Shown one piece after another: positions 34,484 through 46,724 of a stretch of DNA of 64,000 bases. The notes below the pieces were generated by a model. It saw only the letters and a program-made list of their open reading frames with translations, was not told where the DNA came from and did no database searches. This DNA comes from Gremmenia infestans. Taxonomy: Eukaryota; Ascomycota; Leotiomycetes; Helotiales; Hamatocanthoscyphaceae. The first letter of the stretch is position 1. Every line of letters starts with the position of its first letter. The position numbers were made by a program, and so were the translations under genes. The DNA lies in contig JAFEVB010000002.1 of NCBI GenBank assembly GCA_032629725.1, positions 3,782,001-3,846,000 of the forward strand. Reading direction: 5' to 3'.

Positions 34484-36375
34484 ATGTCCGACATATCTCA
34501 CGAAGACGCGGCGATCAAGATGTCCTCGACACCCAGCCCAACCGCGTCGAATGCTGCGAGCAGCACCTCGGCATCCCGAAGACCCGCTCGTAAGAGCACT
34601 TTAACCCAGCAACAAAAGAACCAGAAGCGACAACGTGCTACTCAAGACCAATTGGTTACATTGGAGATGGAATTTAACAAAAACCCAACGCCAACCGCCA
34701 CAGTCAGGGAGCGAATTGCGGACGATATCAACATGACAGAGCGATCTGTGCAAATTTGGTTTCAGAATCGGTGGGTTTCATGCGTAGTTGAGTCGATCAT
34801 ACAACAGACTAACATACTTTAGACGAGCCAAGATAAAGCTCTTGGCCAAGAAGAGCATTGAGACTGGTGAGGATTGCGATGCCATCCCAGAATCCATGCG
34901 CCAGTATCTCGCAATTCAAGCTATGGAGTCGGGGAAGTCCTTGGGGGGCAACTTTCTTGGTCGTTCGGGACTGATGCCTTATGGAAGTGGTAGTATGCTA
35001 ATGGGCGGCGATCAGGGTCCCCAGGGTAAAGTCGGTGCGTAGTATTATTTCCATGTTGCTCTTTATTTTTGCTGACATGCTTTAAGTCATCCACCACCTT
35101 TCGTGCCGGTCGTTGAGCGTGGGATCATGGAGACGGGTCGGGCAAAACGCCATGGATCTGATCATCTTCTACTCCCCCGACAAAGCGACGATGACATACT
35201 ACATCAACAACGACCAAGCAGGCTACAAGATCGAATACCCATTTGCTTTCATCAAAAACATCTTCCTGGAAAATGGGGATAATGAGACAGGAAAACCGGG
35301 CGGTCTTGTGGTGGAGCTTAACCGCCCGCCGAACTTTTTCATGGACTCCTCCGGATCAGGTGGTTTCTTCCAATGCGGTGATTTCACCGAGGACCAACAA
35401 GCCTCGCAGGTGATGATACACCAGCTTGGAGGACACCCGAAGGTTCTCAGTGGCCAATTGGCCAAGCTCGTTTCTCTCGAGTCCTTCATGACTCGACACA
35501 GCCCATTCGACCACCAGCAGCAAGTGTTGTCGGTGTCAGCACCTGTATCCCCAACCGGACATCGCCCAGCGTCCCAACCGAACTACAACACTCAAGCCCA
35601 TGTTGGCATGTACCAAGAGGGATGGGGTGTAAATGTGGTTCCAGGCCCCCGCGGTCCAGGTCATAAGAGACAGAGGAGTCGCTCAGTTCCCATGGCAGTC
35701 GATTTCTCCATGTTCAACAATCCTATGCCGTCATTCCTCATCCAGCATCCCAATGAGACTCAGTCGCAGCCTCACAACCCAAACATCTTCGCTCCCGTTG
35801 CACAGCAGCCTAATACATTGGGCCAGCTCGGAAACAATCTGCGAATCGATACCTCGTCTGGGTATGGCAGCATGGAATTTAGACAGTACCCAATGTCTGC
35901 TGCGACAACCGCATCTCCATCGGAATTTGCCAGCCCAGGCTTCTTTTCTCAGGGCCCAGACTCCTCAGCCATTCCTGCTTCTTCTTACGGCAACAATAAC
36001 CCAAACTATAATACGCCATACCTCTCGCCCAACAATATGGCCGACCACTCGGGAGGGATGATTCCTCCTTCTGTGTCCCCGCTTTCATTTATGAATCACG
36101 GAGACCCAGCAATTGTCGATCAATCCCCACCTCTCTCGATGATGCACCGGAGCGCCTCTGCGGATGTTTACACTATGTCACATGAACACTCCTCCAACAT
36201 ATCGGATGATGGCACCTCACTTAATGAGATGTATTCGAAACATACTCTAAATCTTCCTATGCATTCCCACTCCCCAGCTTTCACTGAGCAATCATCAGCA
36301 GATATGGATATGAATCAGCTGGTCTCATTCGATGAGAACCCTGCTAGTTTGTCCCCCGAAAATCTTTCCCAGTAG
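34484..36375 (+). CDS. Homeobox transcription factor, Htf1 / conidiation type, 595 aa
   Basis: Three exons: 34484-34770, 34823-35034 and 35087-36375, giving 595 residues. The homeodomain spans about 46-105: KRQRATQDQLVTLEMEFNKN, ERIADDINMTERSVQIWF and the recognition helix WFQNRRAK at 92-99; the first intron splits the codon between the two arginines of QNRR. After it come SIPESMRQYLAIQAMESGK-like sequence and, at 167-304, a conserved block starting VIHHLSCRSLSVGSWRRVGQ. The remainder is Ser/Pro/Gln/Asn-rich. Fusarium and Magnaporthe proteins of this layout (Htf1, MoHOX2) control conidium formation; by that analogy this is a nuclear regulator of asexual sporulation. Orthology to a particular named gene needs a tree, so I give no symbol. 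Confidence 0.93.
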
Positions 36376-37668
36376 AGACCGAGTTCAGATGATGAGGACT
36401 AGTCCAAAGCCTATACTTCAGGTTCTCGTGCCCGGGGTATGGCTGCATTTGAGCGGGAGGTTGAGCTGATGCCTGGAGCTAAATTGTGTGCATTGGAAAA
36501 TATGGGAGGCGTTCATGGATGGTTTTTTTTGTTCGGATGAGTTGGTAAATACACACATGACGGCCTGAGATTTTGTCCTATTCTTGTTTAACTTTCGATG
36601 TTCTAATTCTCGTTTCTGGTCGACTCGGGATTCTCTTTCCTTATAACTGTCTCCTTGCTATTTGTCTTTAGCCACGAACTTGCATGACCACTTCCACTCT
36701 CAATCATGCGTGTCTGGCACAGCAATCTCATTTTTTTTTCTTGTTATTTACCGGCGTGCTGTTTTGTGTCTACAACTTTCCAAGGCACTTCTTTGACTTA
36801 TTTAGCTGTCTCCTGAGGAGGTAGCACTAGTGGGGGACATAAATGGAGAGTGAAAAGCGGATAGTAGTATATGGGACATTCTGAAGAGAGGATAGCAGAA
36901 TGTAATTTTGCTTGGATTTGCTGCATTGTGCGTCTGATGATATTAAGGCGGGCTTAATAATGGAACCATTACATACATCTTCTGCGATTTCGCTCTAACC
37001 CGTGAGACTTTGATAATGAGCCTGTACTTATGTATGGTCCAAGTATCCCAGTCATCAGGTACCCTGACAGCTGTCGATCTAATCGTGGTTCCAAAAGCCT
37101 ACTAAACACCACCTCCGGCCTGCACCCATTAGGTTAGTTTACACATTTGTACGAAGTGAGTAGACCAAAGAAGCATCAGTAGGGCAGAGAGGAGGAAATA
37201 CCTCTTTGTTGTCTGGCTAGTAATTATTGAAGATTATTTACTCATCTTGAATGAGCTGCATATATAAATGGACGTTTTGTTTGGCGCTCTAAAAACAGAT
37301 ACGCTGGGCAACTTCTAAGCCTCGGACTGCGCCATAAGGTGGGTATACAGGGGTTCACTCCGCCATCCAGCGCTACGTAACACCAAGCAAGCGGCGAACC
37401 TCCGTGACCGACCCCCCCACCAAGAAGAGAAAGTTCCAAGTTCCACAAACACCACACCACACTCACTCTCACTCTCACTATTCATTAGGTAGGTAGTCGT
37501 TGCCAATTTAGTCCTGTCGCTATCCCATGACGAATCTTCCCATCTTTTCTCCCGCCCGGTGACATATAGTACCTCGTTGGTTCGCGGCTAAGAAGTAGCC
37601 ACCTACTTGGCTTGGGTGTTTGAGCGAGCCGTGAAAAGCAATTCTCCAGAAAGCAAGCAGGCTATCGA
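36376..37668. other. Intergenic region, homeobox to flippase
   Basis: No gene seen. It contains the homeobox gene's 3' region (T-rich runs near 36525 and 36730) and the flippase promoter, with a CACACTCACTCTCACTCTCACT tract at about 37458-37478. Confidence 0.5.
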
Positions 37669-37710
37669 ATGAATCCCAGCGCAAAGAAATCGCTATGGTG
37701 GACGATGTAA
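37669..37710 (+). promoter_or_regulatory. Upstream ORF overlapping the flippase start
   Basis: An ATG at 37669 opens a 13-codon frame (MNPSAKKSLWWTM, then TAA) in a different frame from the flippase. It runs past the flippase ATG at 37695 and stops at 37710. If the transcript begins upstream of 37669 this would limit initiation at 37695; if it begins between the two ATGs there is no effect. Confidence 0.5.
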
Positions 37711-40700
37711 GAGGATTGGGGTCGCCTTCTTCCAAAAGACGAAGTGCGACAGACCCAATGCATTCTGTCGCAATGGAGGGGCGTGCATTGTCAGACAGGG
37801 AGGGACCACGAGTACGCTTCTCCGAGGATTTCGACAGGGCCACGGCGCCTGCATCTGCGTCTGCCGGGGAACGACCTGGAACTCCGAATCTGTCGATTGA
37901 TACCTCTACGGCGTCTAGAGGCCACCATGATACCCTCAGGTCTCCTCTTTCCAGCCTTCAACCAAGGGAGGGCCAGAGTACTCTGTCGCCTACTTCACCG
38001 CGTCATAGGGACAGAGGATACTCTCTACGCAGATCTTTATTTGCTAGGAGCATAAACGACCAGTCAGATAATAGTCCAGTTGAGCTCGTGGAGGTAGCAT
38101 CATCAGGGCAATCTGAGGGCAGTGCTCGCAAAACAGAGGGGAAAGAACCGCGATTATCAGTCACTATATCTCCAGCAATTGAGGATGAGTTAGACAATTC
38201 TAGAACGAGACTCAGCGAGTGGTCTTTCGGTTCCGCACCCTCAAAATACCAGAAAAAGAAGAAGGCCCCCCGAACTATAAGCCTCCCAAACTACGATGCC
38301 TGGGCGAGAAAACAGACGCGGGATAACGTCCTGCTGAAGAAGGGGAAAGCTTTTTACAAGAAGGCGCAGACGATCCTGGGGCCGAAGCAGATTCCTCCTT
38401 CTAAAGATGGTCGCCATATTATTCTGGATGTCTCGAGGAGGCAGGCACTCATCGATGAAAGGACGGGGAAAGAATACATATGGAACACAATCAGGTCTAG
38501 CCGGTATACCCTCTGGAACTTCATACCCCGCCAGCTGTTCTTCCAATTCTCAAAACTTGCGAATGCCTACTTTCTTTTAATTTCAATCATGCAAATGATC
38601 CCGGGTCTGAGTACGACTGGGACTTACACAACCATCATACCACTTCTTTGTTTTGTGGCTATAAGCATGGGGAAAGAAGGCTGGGATGATGTTCGTCGGT
38701 ACAAGTTGGATCAGGTGGAGAATAACAAAACAGCCTTTGTCCTTCACGCCTACCGGCCAATGCAAGAAGAGGTGCCGAAATCTAGGAGGAAAAGTCTCAA
38801 GGAGTGGAGAACCTCCCAAGGGAAGCCCAAATCATCCATTCGGCGGAATCCCTCTCTCGGTCATGATCATGTCATTGAAATTCCCCTCGAAGAGATCGCG
38901 GAAAAACCAAAGCACTGGGCAACTCTGAAGTGGAAAGATGTCAAGGTTGGGGATGTGATCAAGCTCGAAAGGGACATGAATGTTCCAGCGGACATGGTGC
39001 TTCTTCATTCTGACGGTCCCAATGGCATTGCTTACATTGAAACCATGGCTCTAGATGGCGAAACCAACCTTAAAAGCAAGCAAGCACCACCTGCCTTGGC
39101 TAAACGATGCAGAAGTCTGAATGCAATTGCCGCTTGCCATGCTGAAATTGTCGTCGAGGATCCAAACCTTGACCTCTACAATTTTGATGGAAGGGTTACT
39201 ATTGACGGAGAAACGAAGCCACTGACTACAAACGAGGTTATCTACCGTGGAAGCACCTTAAGGAACACTACTAGTGCCATTGGCATGGTCATAAATACCG
39301 GTGAAGACTGCAAAATCCGAATGAACGCCAATAAGAATCCTCGAATCAAAGCGCCAGCGATTCAAGGGATTACGAATAAAATAGTCGCCATGCTTGTGAT
39401 CTTTGTCATCCTCCTTGCCCTGTTTTGCACTGTTGCATATCAAATCTGGGCTCAGAATGTGGAAGAAAATTCGTGGTATCTAGACCATGCTCACGTTCCT
39501 TTTAGTCAGATCATAATTGGCTTCATCATTCTCTACAACACCTTGATTCCGCTTTCGCTATATGTCAGTCTCGAGATCATCAAGGTCGGACAGCTTATTC
39601 TTATGGCCGACGTGGAAATGTACGACCCTGTTTCTGATACTCCAATGGTCTGCAACACAACCACGATTCTGGAGAATCTGGGGCAAGTCGACTATATTTT
39701 TACAGATAAGACGGGAACCTTGACAGACAACATTATGAAGTTTCGTAAAATGAGTGTTGCTGGTTATGCTTGGCTTCATGACTTCGATTTACAGAAAGAA
39801 GCTGCCGAGAAACTTGAGCGTGATAGTGGCAATTTGGACACGAGGAAGACAAAAGGAAAAGGAGTTGCGACGCGATTTTCCAAGAAGAAGACGTCACGGC
39901 CGCCGCTTGATCGCCGAAATGACTCTGAGGCCACAACTTCAACATTTCAAAATGGAGCTTCTGGCTCTATACGAAGGTCAGGATCCCTGTGGAGGTCAAC
40001 GGCTCGGCCAACTAAAGCCCAGCCCGAACTTCGTACGGAAGACTTATTGAAATACATGCAAGCCAAACCACACAGCATGTTCACAAAAAAAGCCAAGTTC
40101 TTTCTCCTCTCTCTGGCGCTCTGCCACACTTGCCTGCCGGAAGTACGAGAGAACGGAGATATCGAGTTCCAAGCCGCATCGCCCGATGAGTTGGCTCTCG
40201 TCAAAGCTGCCCAGGAGCTTGGATATCTTGTCATTGATCGTCCCGCCCGATCTATAACGCTCACATATCCAGGTGGTCCGGACTCCTCTGAGTCGATCAC
40301 GGAAACCTACGACGTCCTTGATGTGATAGAATTCTCTAGTAAGAGGAAGCGCATGTCAATTATCGTGAGATTTCCCAATGGAAAGATTTGTATCTTCTGC
40401 AAAGGTGCCGACTCCGCTCTTTTACCTAGACTGAAACTAGCTTCGCTTGCTATCGAAAAGGTATCGGAGGTCGTACGTCGGTCCAGCAAGAGAAAGAGTT
40501 TGGAGGCTGAACGAGCCTTGCGGAGAATGAGCGAGCAAACGAGCGAGCATAGTCCAAGAACAAGCTTTAGCCGACATAGCATGAATCTTGGAAGGCCGAG
40601 CATAAGCCGCAAGAGTATAGGACATGGAAGACCAAGTATGGCCAGCATGAGACTTCAGCCCATTCGGGATGAGCTTGATGGCTGGCTTAGACAACGGGAA

Positions 40701-42763
40701 AGCGACGTCGAGATGGCATCAGACGACATCAGCGCTTATCAGTCGCCGAGAGCGTCAATGAGTGCAGCAGCGAGAATGTCTTTTGCATCGACCATGGATC
40801 TTGATTTTGAGGATCTCGTTGATGACTCCCTTGTTATGGATGACTCGGCGGTATTTGAACGCTGCTTCCAACACATGAATGACTTTGCCTCCGAGGGACT
40901 TCGAACGCTCCTCTTTGGGTATAGGTTCTTGGATGAGCAAGAGTATCATGGTGAGCTTGATAAGTTATATCTCGAGGCCGCAATTGCTAACTTTCTTTAG
41001 GCTGGAAGAAGATCTACCTCGAAGCTACGACCAGTCTCATCGACCGTCAAAATTTGATTGAAGGCGCCGGAGAAATGATCGAACAAAACTTTGATCTTGC
41101 TGGCGCTACTGCAATCGAAGACAAGCTTCAGAAAGGGGTTCCTGAGACAATCGATAAACTTCGCCGAGCCAACATCAAGATCTGGATGTTGACGGGAGAC
41201 AAACGAGAAACTGCAATTAACATTGCTCATTCGGCCAGGCTCGCAAAGTCGTACTCCGAGTTTATCATTTTAGACCACACAGCTGGCGAGGTTGAGCAGC
41301 GCATGGCTACAGCATTACTTGACATAGGAAAAGGGAACATTGCGCATTCCGTCGTCGTCGTGGATGGACAAACGCTGAGCGAGATTGATGATAACGAGAT
41401 CTTAAAACTCCTCTTCTTCGACTTGGCCATCGTTGTCGATTCTGTTATTTGCTGTCGCGCAAGCCCTAGCCAGAAAGCTTCACTTGTCAAGAAGATTCGG
41501 ACCAAGGTCAACAAGTCGATTACTTTGGCAATTGGTGACGGTGCCAATGACATCGCCATGATACAAGAAGCTCATGTCGGTATTGGCATTAGTGGCAAGG
41601 AAGGTCTTCAAGCAGCCCGGATCTCAGATTACTCAATTGCTCAATTCCGGTTCTTGCAAAGGCTCTTATTCGTTCACGGCCGCTGGAACTACGTCCGAAC
41701 CGGAAAATACATCCTCTCAACTTTTTGGAAAGAACTAATGTTCTACCTAATTCAAGCACTCTACCAAAAATGGACAGGCTATACCGGCACATCCCTCTTT
41801 GAATCCACCTCACTCACAGTCTTCAACACGCTCTTCACGTCCCTCTGCGTCATCTTCCTCGGAATCTTCGAGCAAGACCTGAACGCCTCGACGCTCCTCG
41901 CAGTCCCCGAACTCTACACACAAGGCCAGCGAAACCTCGGCTTCAACATCAAGAAATATATTGGCTGGATGTTCCTCGCTGCCTCGGAAGCAGCGATTAT
42001 ATATTTCTGCATGTTCGGCCTCTTTGGGCAAGCTGCGGCCTTTACGAAAGATGATAATCTGCTCAGTATGGGACAACTATGCTTTAGTGCCGCGGTAGTA
42101 TTCATTAACACCAAGATGCTGATCTTGGAAATGCATAACAAAACCTGGATCACAGCTTTCGGATGGGTGATTAGCGTGGGCGGCTGGTTCATGTGGAATA
42201 TTCTCCTCAGTCTCATGATGAAAATCAAGGGAAATAAAAACTACCTGCTCTATCCCGTCGCCAAAGGCTTCCTGACACGCTTCGGCAACAATTTACTCTG
42301 GTGGCTTGTGTTCTTCCTTACGCTTACAGCGGTCATCGTACTAGAGTTGGGCATGAGTAGCGTGCGGAAGGCGTTCTGGCCGACGGATACGGATGTTTTT
42401 CAGGAGTTGCAGAAAGATGTGCTGATCAAGAAGAGGTTCGAGGAGACCGCCAGAGGGGAGGGCGATGTCGAGATGGGGAAAGAAGAGAGGGAGAGGGAGA
42501 AGAATAGTGTTGATGCTGAGCGAGAGGGGGAGATTCAGGAATTGTTGGAGAGGCCGAGGGTTATGGATGATCATGGGGGGTTGGCGAAGAGTCCTGTTGA
42601 TCCTGAAGAGAGGACTAAGAAGGGCAGTCTGACGAGGAGGATGTTTTCTGTTGATGCTGAAAGGGGGTTCGCTGGTGGGTCTGGGTCGGGGTCGGGGTCT
42701 GGGACGGTTAGTCCTCGGATGAGGCATTCGGTTGATATTGCTGAGATCTTGGGAGGGAGGTGA
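37695..42763 (+). CDS. P4-type phospholipid-translocating ATPase, Dnf3-like, 1672 aa
   Basis: Two exons, 37695-40950 and 41001-42763, joined in EEYHG-WKKIYLEAT; 1672 residues. The N-terminal 240 residues are disordered. TM1-2 lie at about 272-325, the actuator DGETNLK at 454, TM3-4 at about 560-632 with IPLSLYVSLE, and the phosphorylated aspartate D671 in DKTGTLTDN. KGADS in the nucleotide domain is at about 904, TGDKRET near 1143, GDGANDIAMIQEAHVG at 1264, followed by six C-terminal membrane segments and a charged tail. P4-ATPases flip phospholipids to the cytosolic leaflet. The great length and the two inserts in the P/N region (about 690-790 and 925-1040) match the Dnf3 branch rather than Drs2, Dnf1/2 or Neo1. 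The second insert is Ser/Arg-rich with repeated GRPS motifs. An internal ATG at 37758 is a possible alternative start. Confidence 0.95.
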
Positions 42764-43840
42764 TTGATTGATTTATGATTATGATGATGGAGGACTTGTG
42801 TATTAAGGGTTGGAAAGAGATAGGAATGGCCAGAAAGGAACCAAAAAAGGAAGGTCATGCCGGATAATTGACTTACTTATACGAACAGACCGACCGAACG
42901 AAAAATAGATACCCTTCAAATCAGGCGGGCGGCCGGGCGGGCTAGCGGAGATATATATCTTGGGCTGGGCTACGCTGGGCTGGATAGCAAACTTACGGTA
43001 CATGGAATTGGGTCGGGGTCTCGGCGTCCTGCATATATTTGGTCAGAGTTACTCATGCATGTATGCCGTATGAATTGAATAAATAAGAACCTTTCCTCCG
43101 TACCTCACGCATCTATCGATCTATCACTCGGCAGATTTCCGGTGAGGCGTTCGTTCATTTATGGAATAAACACTATGCTCATCTACTTACTTACTATTAC
43201 TCGTACATAGGATACGAACGAGCTTTAGACAATCCCTTTTCTCTTGGCTTTGTAAATAGATGACTTCTAGAAGAGAATACCGTACCGTACTGTGCTGTGC
43301 TATATATGTTGGAACTTTAGAAGCATTGAAATCACCTCCATGTCCATATCCCCCCTCGCCCATGTCGAGCATAAACTTATTCAAGCTGTCTGGTTATATT
43401 GCAACCCCGGTAAAGGAACCATCCAGAGCACACGCACTAGATTTCGTTTTCTACAAGGACCTTGATAGCATGCATGGCATGTGGGAAAGTAGTTTCCGTC
43501 CGGGCCTAAGCAAGGACCCACCGTGGGATCCAAGATGCAAGGGATCAAGCCTCAAGGGTACTCAAAGAAAAAAAGGATTGTCTGCACTGTACTGAGCTAA
43601 CTGAACTGCACACGAGCCTCTCATTGAACACTACTGATATCTAACTGAATATACCATCTTGACAGTTTTCCTGTCTGTCCAAATCTGTATACGCCATACT
43701 CCGCCAAAGAATACAAAAAGTATACTTGCTCATACTGACTGAGCATCGAGCCCAAATTGTTACATAAACCAAACCAATCATTATAGTATTCGTATAAAAC
43801 ATGCACTTCTTTCTTTTCACCCCTGAATTATCGTTTGTTA
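42764..43840. other. Intergenic region between convergent genes
   Basis: No gene seen. A GGGCTGGGCTACGCTGGGCT run lies at about 42961-42981 and a GGCGGGCGGCCGGGCGGGC tract at about 42923-42941. Otherwise unremarkable. Confidence 0.5.
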
Positions 43841-44725
43841 TTATACCAGCAAGACACCAGCCCACGCAACGGCGCCTAATACACCAAGTATCGAACACCC
43901 TACTCCGTTTGCGCTATTACTCGATATGTCGAAAGGACTTCCGCCGCCTCCTCCATCATTCTTCGGCGCGGCTTTTGTTGAGGCGGCAGCATCGGTCTCG
44001 GTAGTTGACGCTACTGTTCCCTGTTTGGATGTCGCTGTTATGAGTATCGGAGTGGTTGTTGTGGCTACTGATACCACCTGGGTCGAAGTTGGAGGTGTTG
44101 ATATCACGGATGACACCGCAGCTGTTGACTCCGTTGTGCTGCTAGTTTCTGGGGTGCTACTGGCTTGCAGGGTGCTGCTAACTTCCGGTGTGCTGCTGAC
44201 TTCCGGTGTGCTGCTGACTTCCGATGTGGAGGTTCCTGCTTCGGCCGTACTTGAGCGAGTCGTAGGGATAGTAACTTGCACTTGTGAAGTCGCTGTGCTA
44301 GATGTCCTTCCCCCTCCTCCTGTCACTCCAGGGCTTCCAGTAGGGATTGTCACCGAAACCTCCGCAGAACTCGCAGCCACAGGCGTAGTAGTTTTCGCTA
44401 TCGTCGTTGTAGTCGCCCTTTCCACCGCAGGACATAAAGCTGGTATAATCCCGCCGCTCAGGACAATACCCAGTAATGCATTTGAATTCACAATAACGTT
44501 TGCACAACCGCTTTGTACATTTTTCGCCACTTGATTCAACCCCAGTTGACATGAAAGTGAGCATTGTTCCTCAAAATCTGTTTGTGTGCAGGATAGTATC
44601 TGGGCGTTGTATGCTGAGGAACATGCATTCGGTAGTAGTATTGCGGTTATTTGCTGAAAGTTCCCTAGAGAAAGCGCATCCGCCGAGCGCAGCGCAAGTA
44701 GTATAGGAAGGTAACGCCGCCGCAT
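43841..44725 (-). CDS. Six-cysteine, Ser/Thr-rich GPI-type cell-surface protein, 294 aa
   Basis: A single exon of 294 codons. An N-terminal signal sequence covers about 1-18. A compact domain at about 20-100 has six cysteines: C35, C46, C55, C59, C74 and C98. Residues 103-265 are almost only Ser, Thr, Ala, Val and Pro, a heavily O-mannosylated stalk by composition, with tandem TPEVSS / TPEVSS / TLQASS / TPETSS repeats near 178-205. A GGGGG run precedes SSNSANG and a hydrophobic end (CSILGVLGAVAWAGVLLV), the pattern of a GPI attachment signal. It should sit on the plasma membrane or cell wall. The cysteine count is less than the eight of a CFEM domain and I recognise no named family. The opposite strand is open for 202 codons here only because of the repetitive composition. 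Confidence 0.85.
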   Translation of the reverse strand: MRRRYLPILLALRSADALSLGNFQQITAILLPNACSSAYNAQILSCTQTDFEEQCSLSCQLGLNQVAKNVQSGCANVIVNSNALLGIVLSGGIIPALCPAVERATTTTIAKTTTPVAASSAEVSVTIPTGSPGVTGGGGRTSSTATSQVQVTIPTTRSSTAEAGTSTSEVSSTPEVSSTPEVSSTLQASSTPETSSTTESTAAVSSVISTPPTSTQVVSVATTTTPILITATSKQGTVASTTETDAAASTKAAPKNDGGGGGSPFDISSNSANGVGCSILGVLGAVAWAGVLLV

Positions 44726-46724
44726 CTTTGAGGTTGTCGTTCGTTATGTCAGATCGATAATGGATATTAAAATCCGACCAGCTCTTTCAAAAAACCTGAT
44801 AACCGTTGTTGGAGAAATAGTGAAGTTCTGCAATGACCATAAAATCTCGAATAATGGCAAGGAGTATCCCAATGCTATGGCGTGAAAGAACTGGTGTAGG
44901 AGGGTACGTTTAAATTTTCAAAACGCTGTAGGTTTGAGCCGGCCGTGAAGGACTTTGATCGCCTTCCTCTCACGAGTGCCCTTGTGTTTGCGACGGGAGA
45001 TGTCGGATATAAAGACCGAGCGCGGAGTGAAGATACCCAAGTACTGAATTGAGCGTCATTCGTTGCACCCGAAGGCTTCTTGTCACTTTCTCTGAATGAC
45101 GTAGAGAGGTTATGGTTATGTCCAATACGGAGTGAGCTCGGATGAGTATCAGGGCACAACAATATATGCAATATCGTTGAATCTGTGGAGAAGTTGGGTG
45201 TTGGAGTTGATATTTGACTGTACGTATAGCTGGAAAGGAAGGAGAGAAAGAGAGTTCCGGCCTCTCGTAGTTCTAACAGAAAGGAAGGAAGAGTTGACTC
45301 GGGAAACCCTTGATAGAAGGAAGAAAGGAAAGAAGGATAGTGAAGCTTTTCAAGGGATACGGTACCACACCACGAAAAGATGGTCTTTCACCTGCGCACA
45401 TCACATTTAGTTCCACGAGGTGAGCCATTCTGGAAACCCTCTCAGCCTGTCCGTTTGATGAAGAGCCGGAAGACATATGGATGGGCGAGAGGAGACCGAA
45501 TAGCCTCAATGACAGCCACTGGGCGGCCAATCAAGACGACGAAGTGGGAGTGAAAACAGTTCCTGGAGGTTGCTTGAAACCTGGGGGTCGCTACGTTGTT
45601 TCAGTGTGGGAGGAGGGGTTGGACGTTTAGGATCTGATTGGAGGGGTGATAATTCGACGGCGGGGATGTATAGTTGCCCCCTAATCTCGCTGCGACACGT
45701 GCAGACTGGTCTGCGATTATCAGTGAATGGATGAGATCTAGAAACCCCTTATATGGAGTCGAAGCGCTTTTAACTTCAAGAATGTCCCCTCCCGTTCCTC
45801 GTAGGACCTTTCCTCCTCCACTCGTCCAGAGTTGGTGATGTGATACCACCAGCGCTCATTTCTGCGTCCAATGTTGAAGAGCTTTTTTTGGTGCATAAAA
45901 TGCAATTTCCAACTGCATTTTGCCTACTGTACCATTGTGAAAAGCGAGAGAGGTCTTCCTTCCTTCTTCTTCTGTCAGTGAGACCAACCAGCCTCCGGAC
46001 GCAGACAAACTAAGTCATATCTCCCGATATACCGCCATTAGAAGTTTACCATTGTAGCCAAGTTGCTTCGCATCCCGAGGTTTTATCCGAAGCTGGGCAC
46101 AACATACAGCCTGTTGTATTTCTAATATCTTGAAATTGGAGCTCTGTAGATGGTATTGCATCGAATATAATTTAGTAATAGGAGCGTTAGTAGTTTCCAC
46201 TTCTAAGTACTGGGCACAGTTGGGATGGGGAGTTTATTCTGATAGCTTGAATTCTTCAAACAGTTGGATCAACCAATGCCCTTTTGGATCCTCTCATAGA
46301 AATCAACACAATACAACATTGAGTGAAAATCTATACTTATTAAAACATACCAAACGACTATAAAGGCCTGATAGTTTTTTCGAATATTAAACACCATATA
46401 TCAGCTAGCAGATAACGATGAGAACCACTCATTTAATATACCCCCCCTCTGATTGGCCAGCCCAAATCGGCAGCCTTTGAAGCACACAGCCTCGTCTGAT
46501 CCGGCTACCTACCTCCCTCAACTCAATAAAGAACCCAACCCAGCCCAACACAATACAATACAACAACACATTAATCAATTCACCACAACCTTCTAGCTCT
46601 CGCCATTGCAATACCACGAATCTTCTACAGAACAAACATTAGCCACAACACAAGTAGGACCTAGCTACAGTAACTACAACACAACACCACCTTACATCAC
46701 CAACAAAACAAAACAAAATACACA
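44726..46724. other. Gene-free stretch with divergent promoters
   Basis: No supported gene. It lies between the starts of two divergent genes. The last 250 bp before 46725 is rich in ACAAC/CACAA runs typical of a fungal 5' leader. AT-rich near 46100-46440. Confidence 0.5.

Noticed and set aside
33960..34604. 214-codon open frame overlapping the homeobox start
   Set aside because: It has no ATG before the true start; openness follows from the C/T-rich, stop-poor leader.
43926..44534. 202-codon open frame opposite the GPI-type protein
   Set aside because: Produced by the repetitive Ser/Thr codons of the real gene on the other strand; Val/Leu-rich translation without domain.
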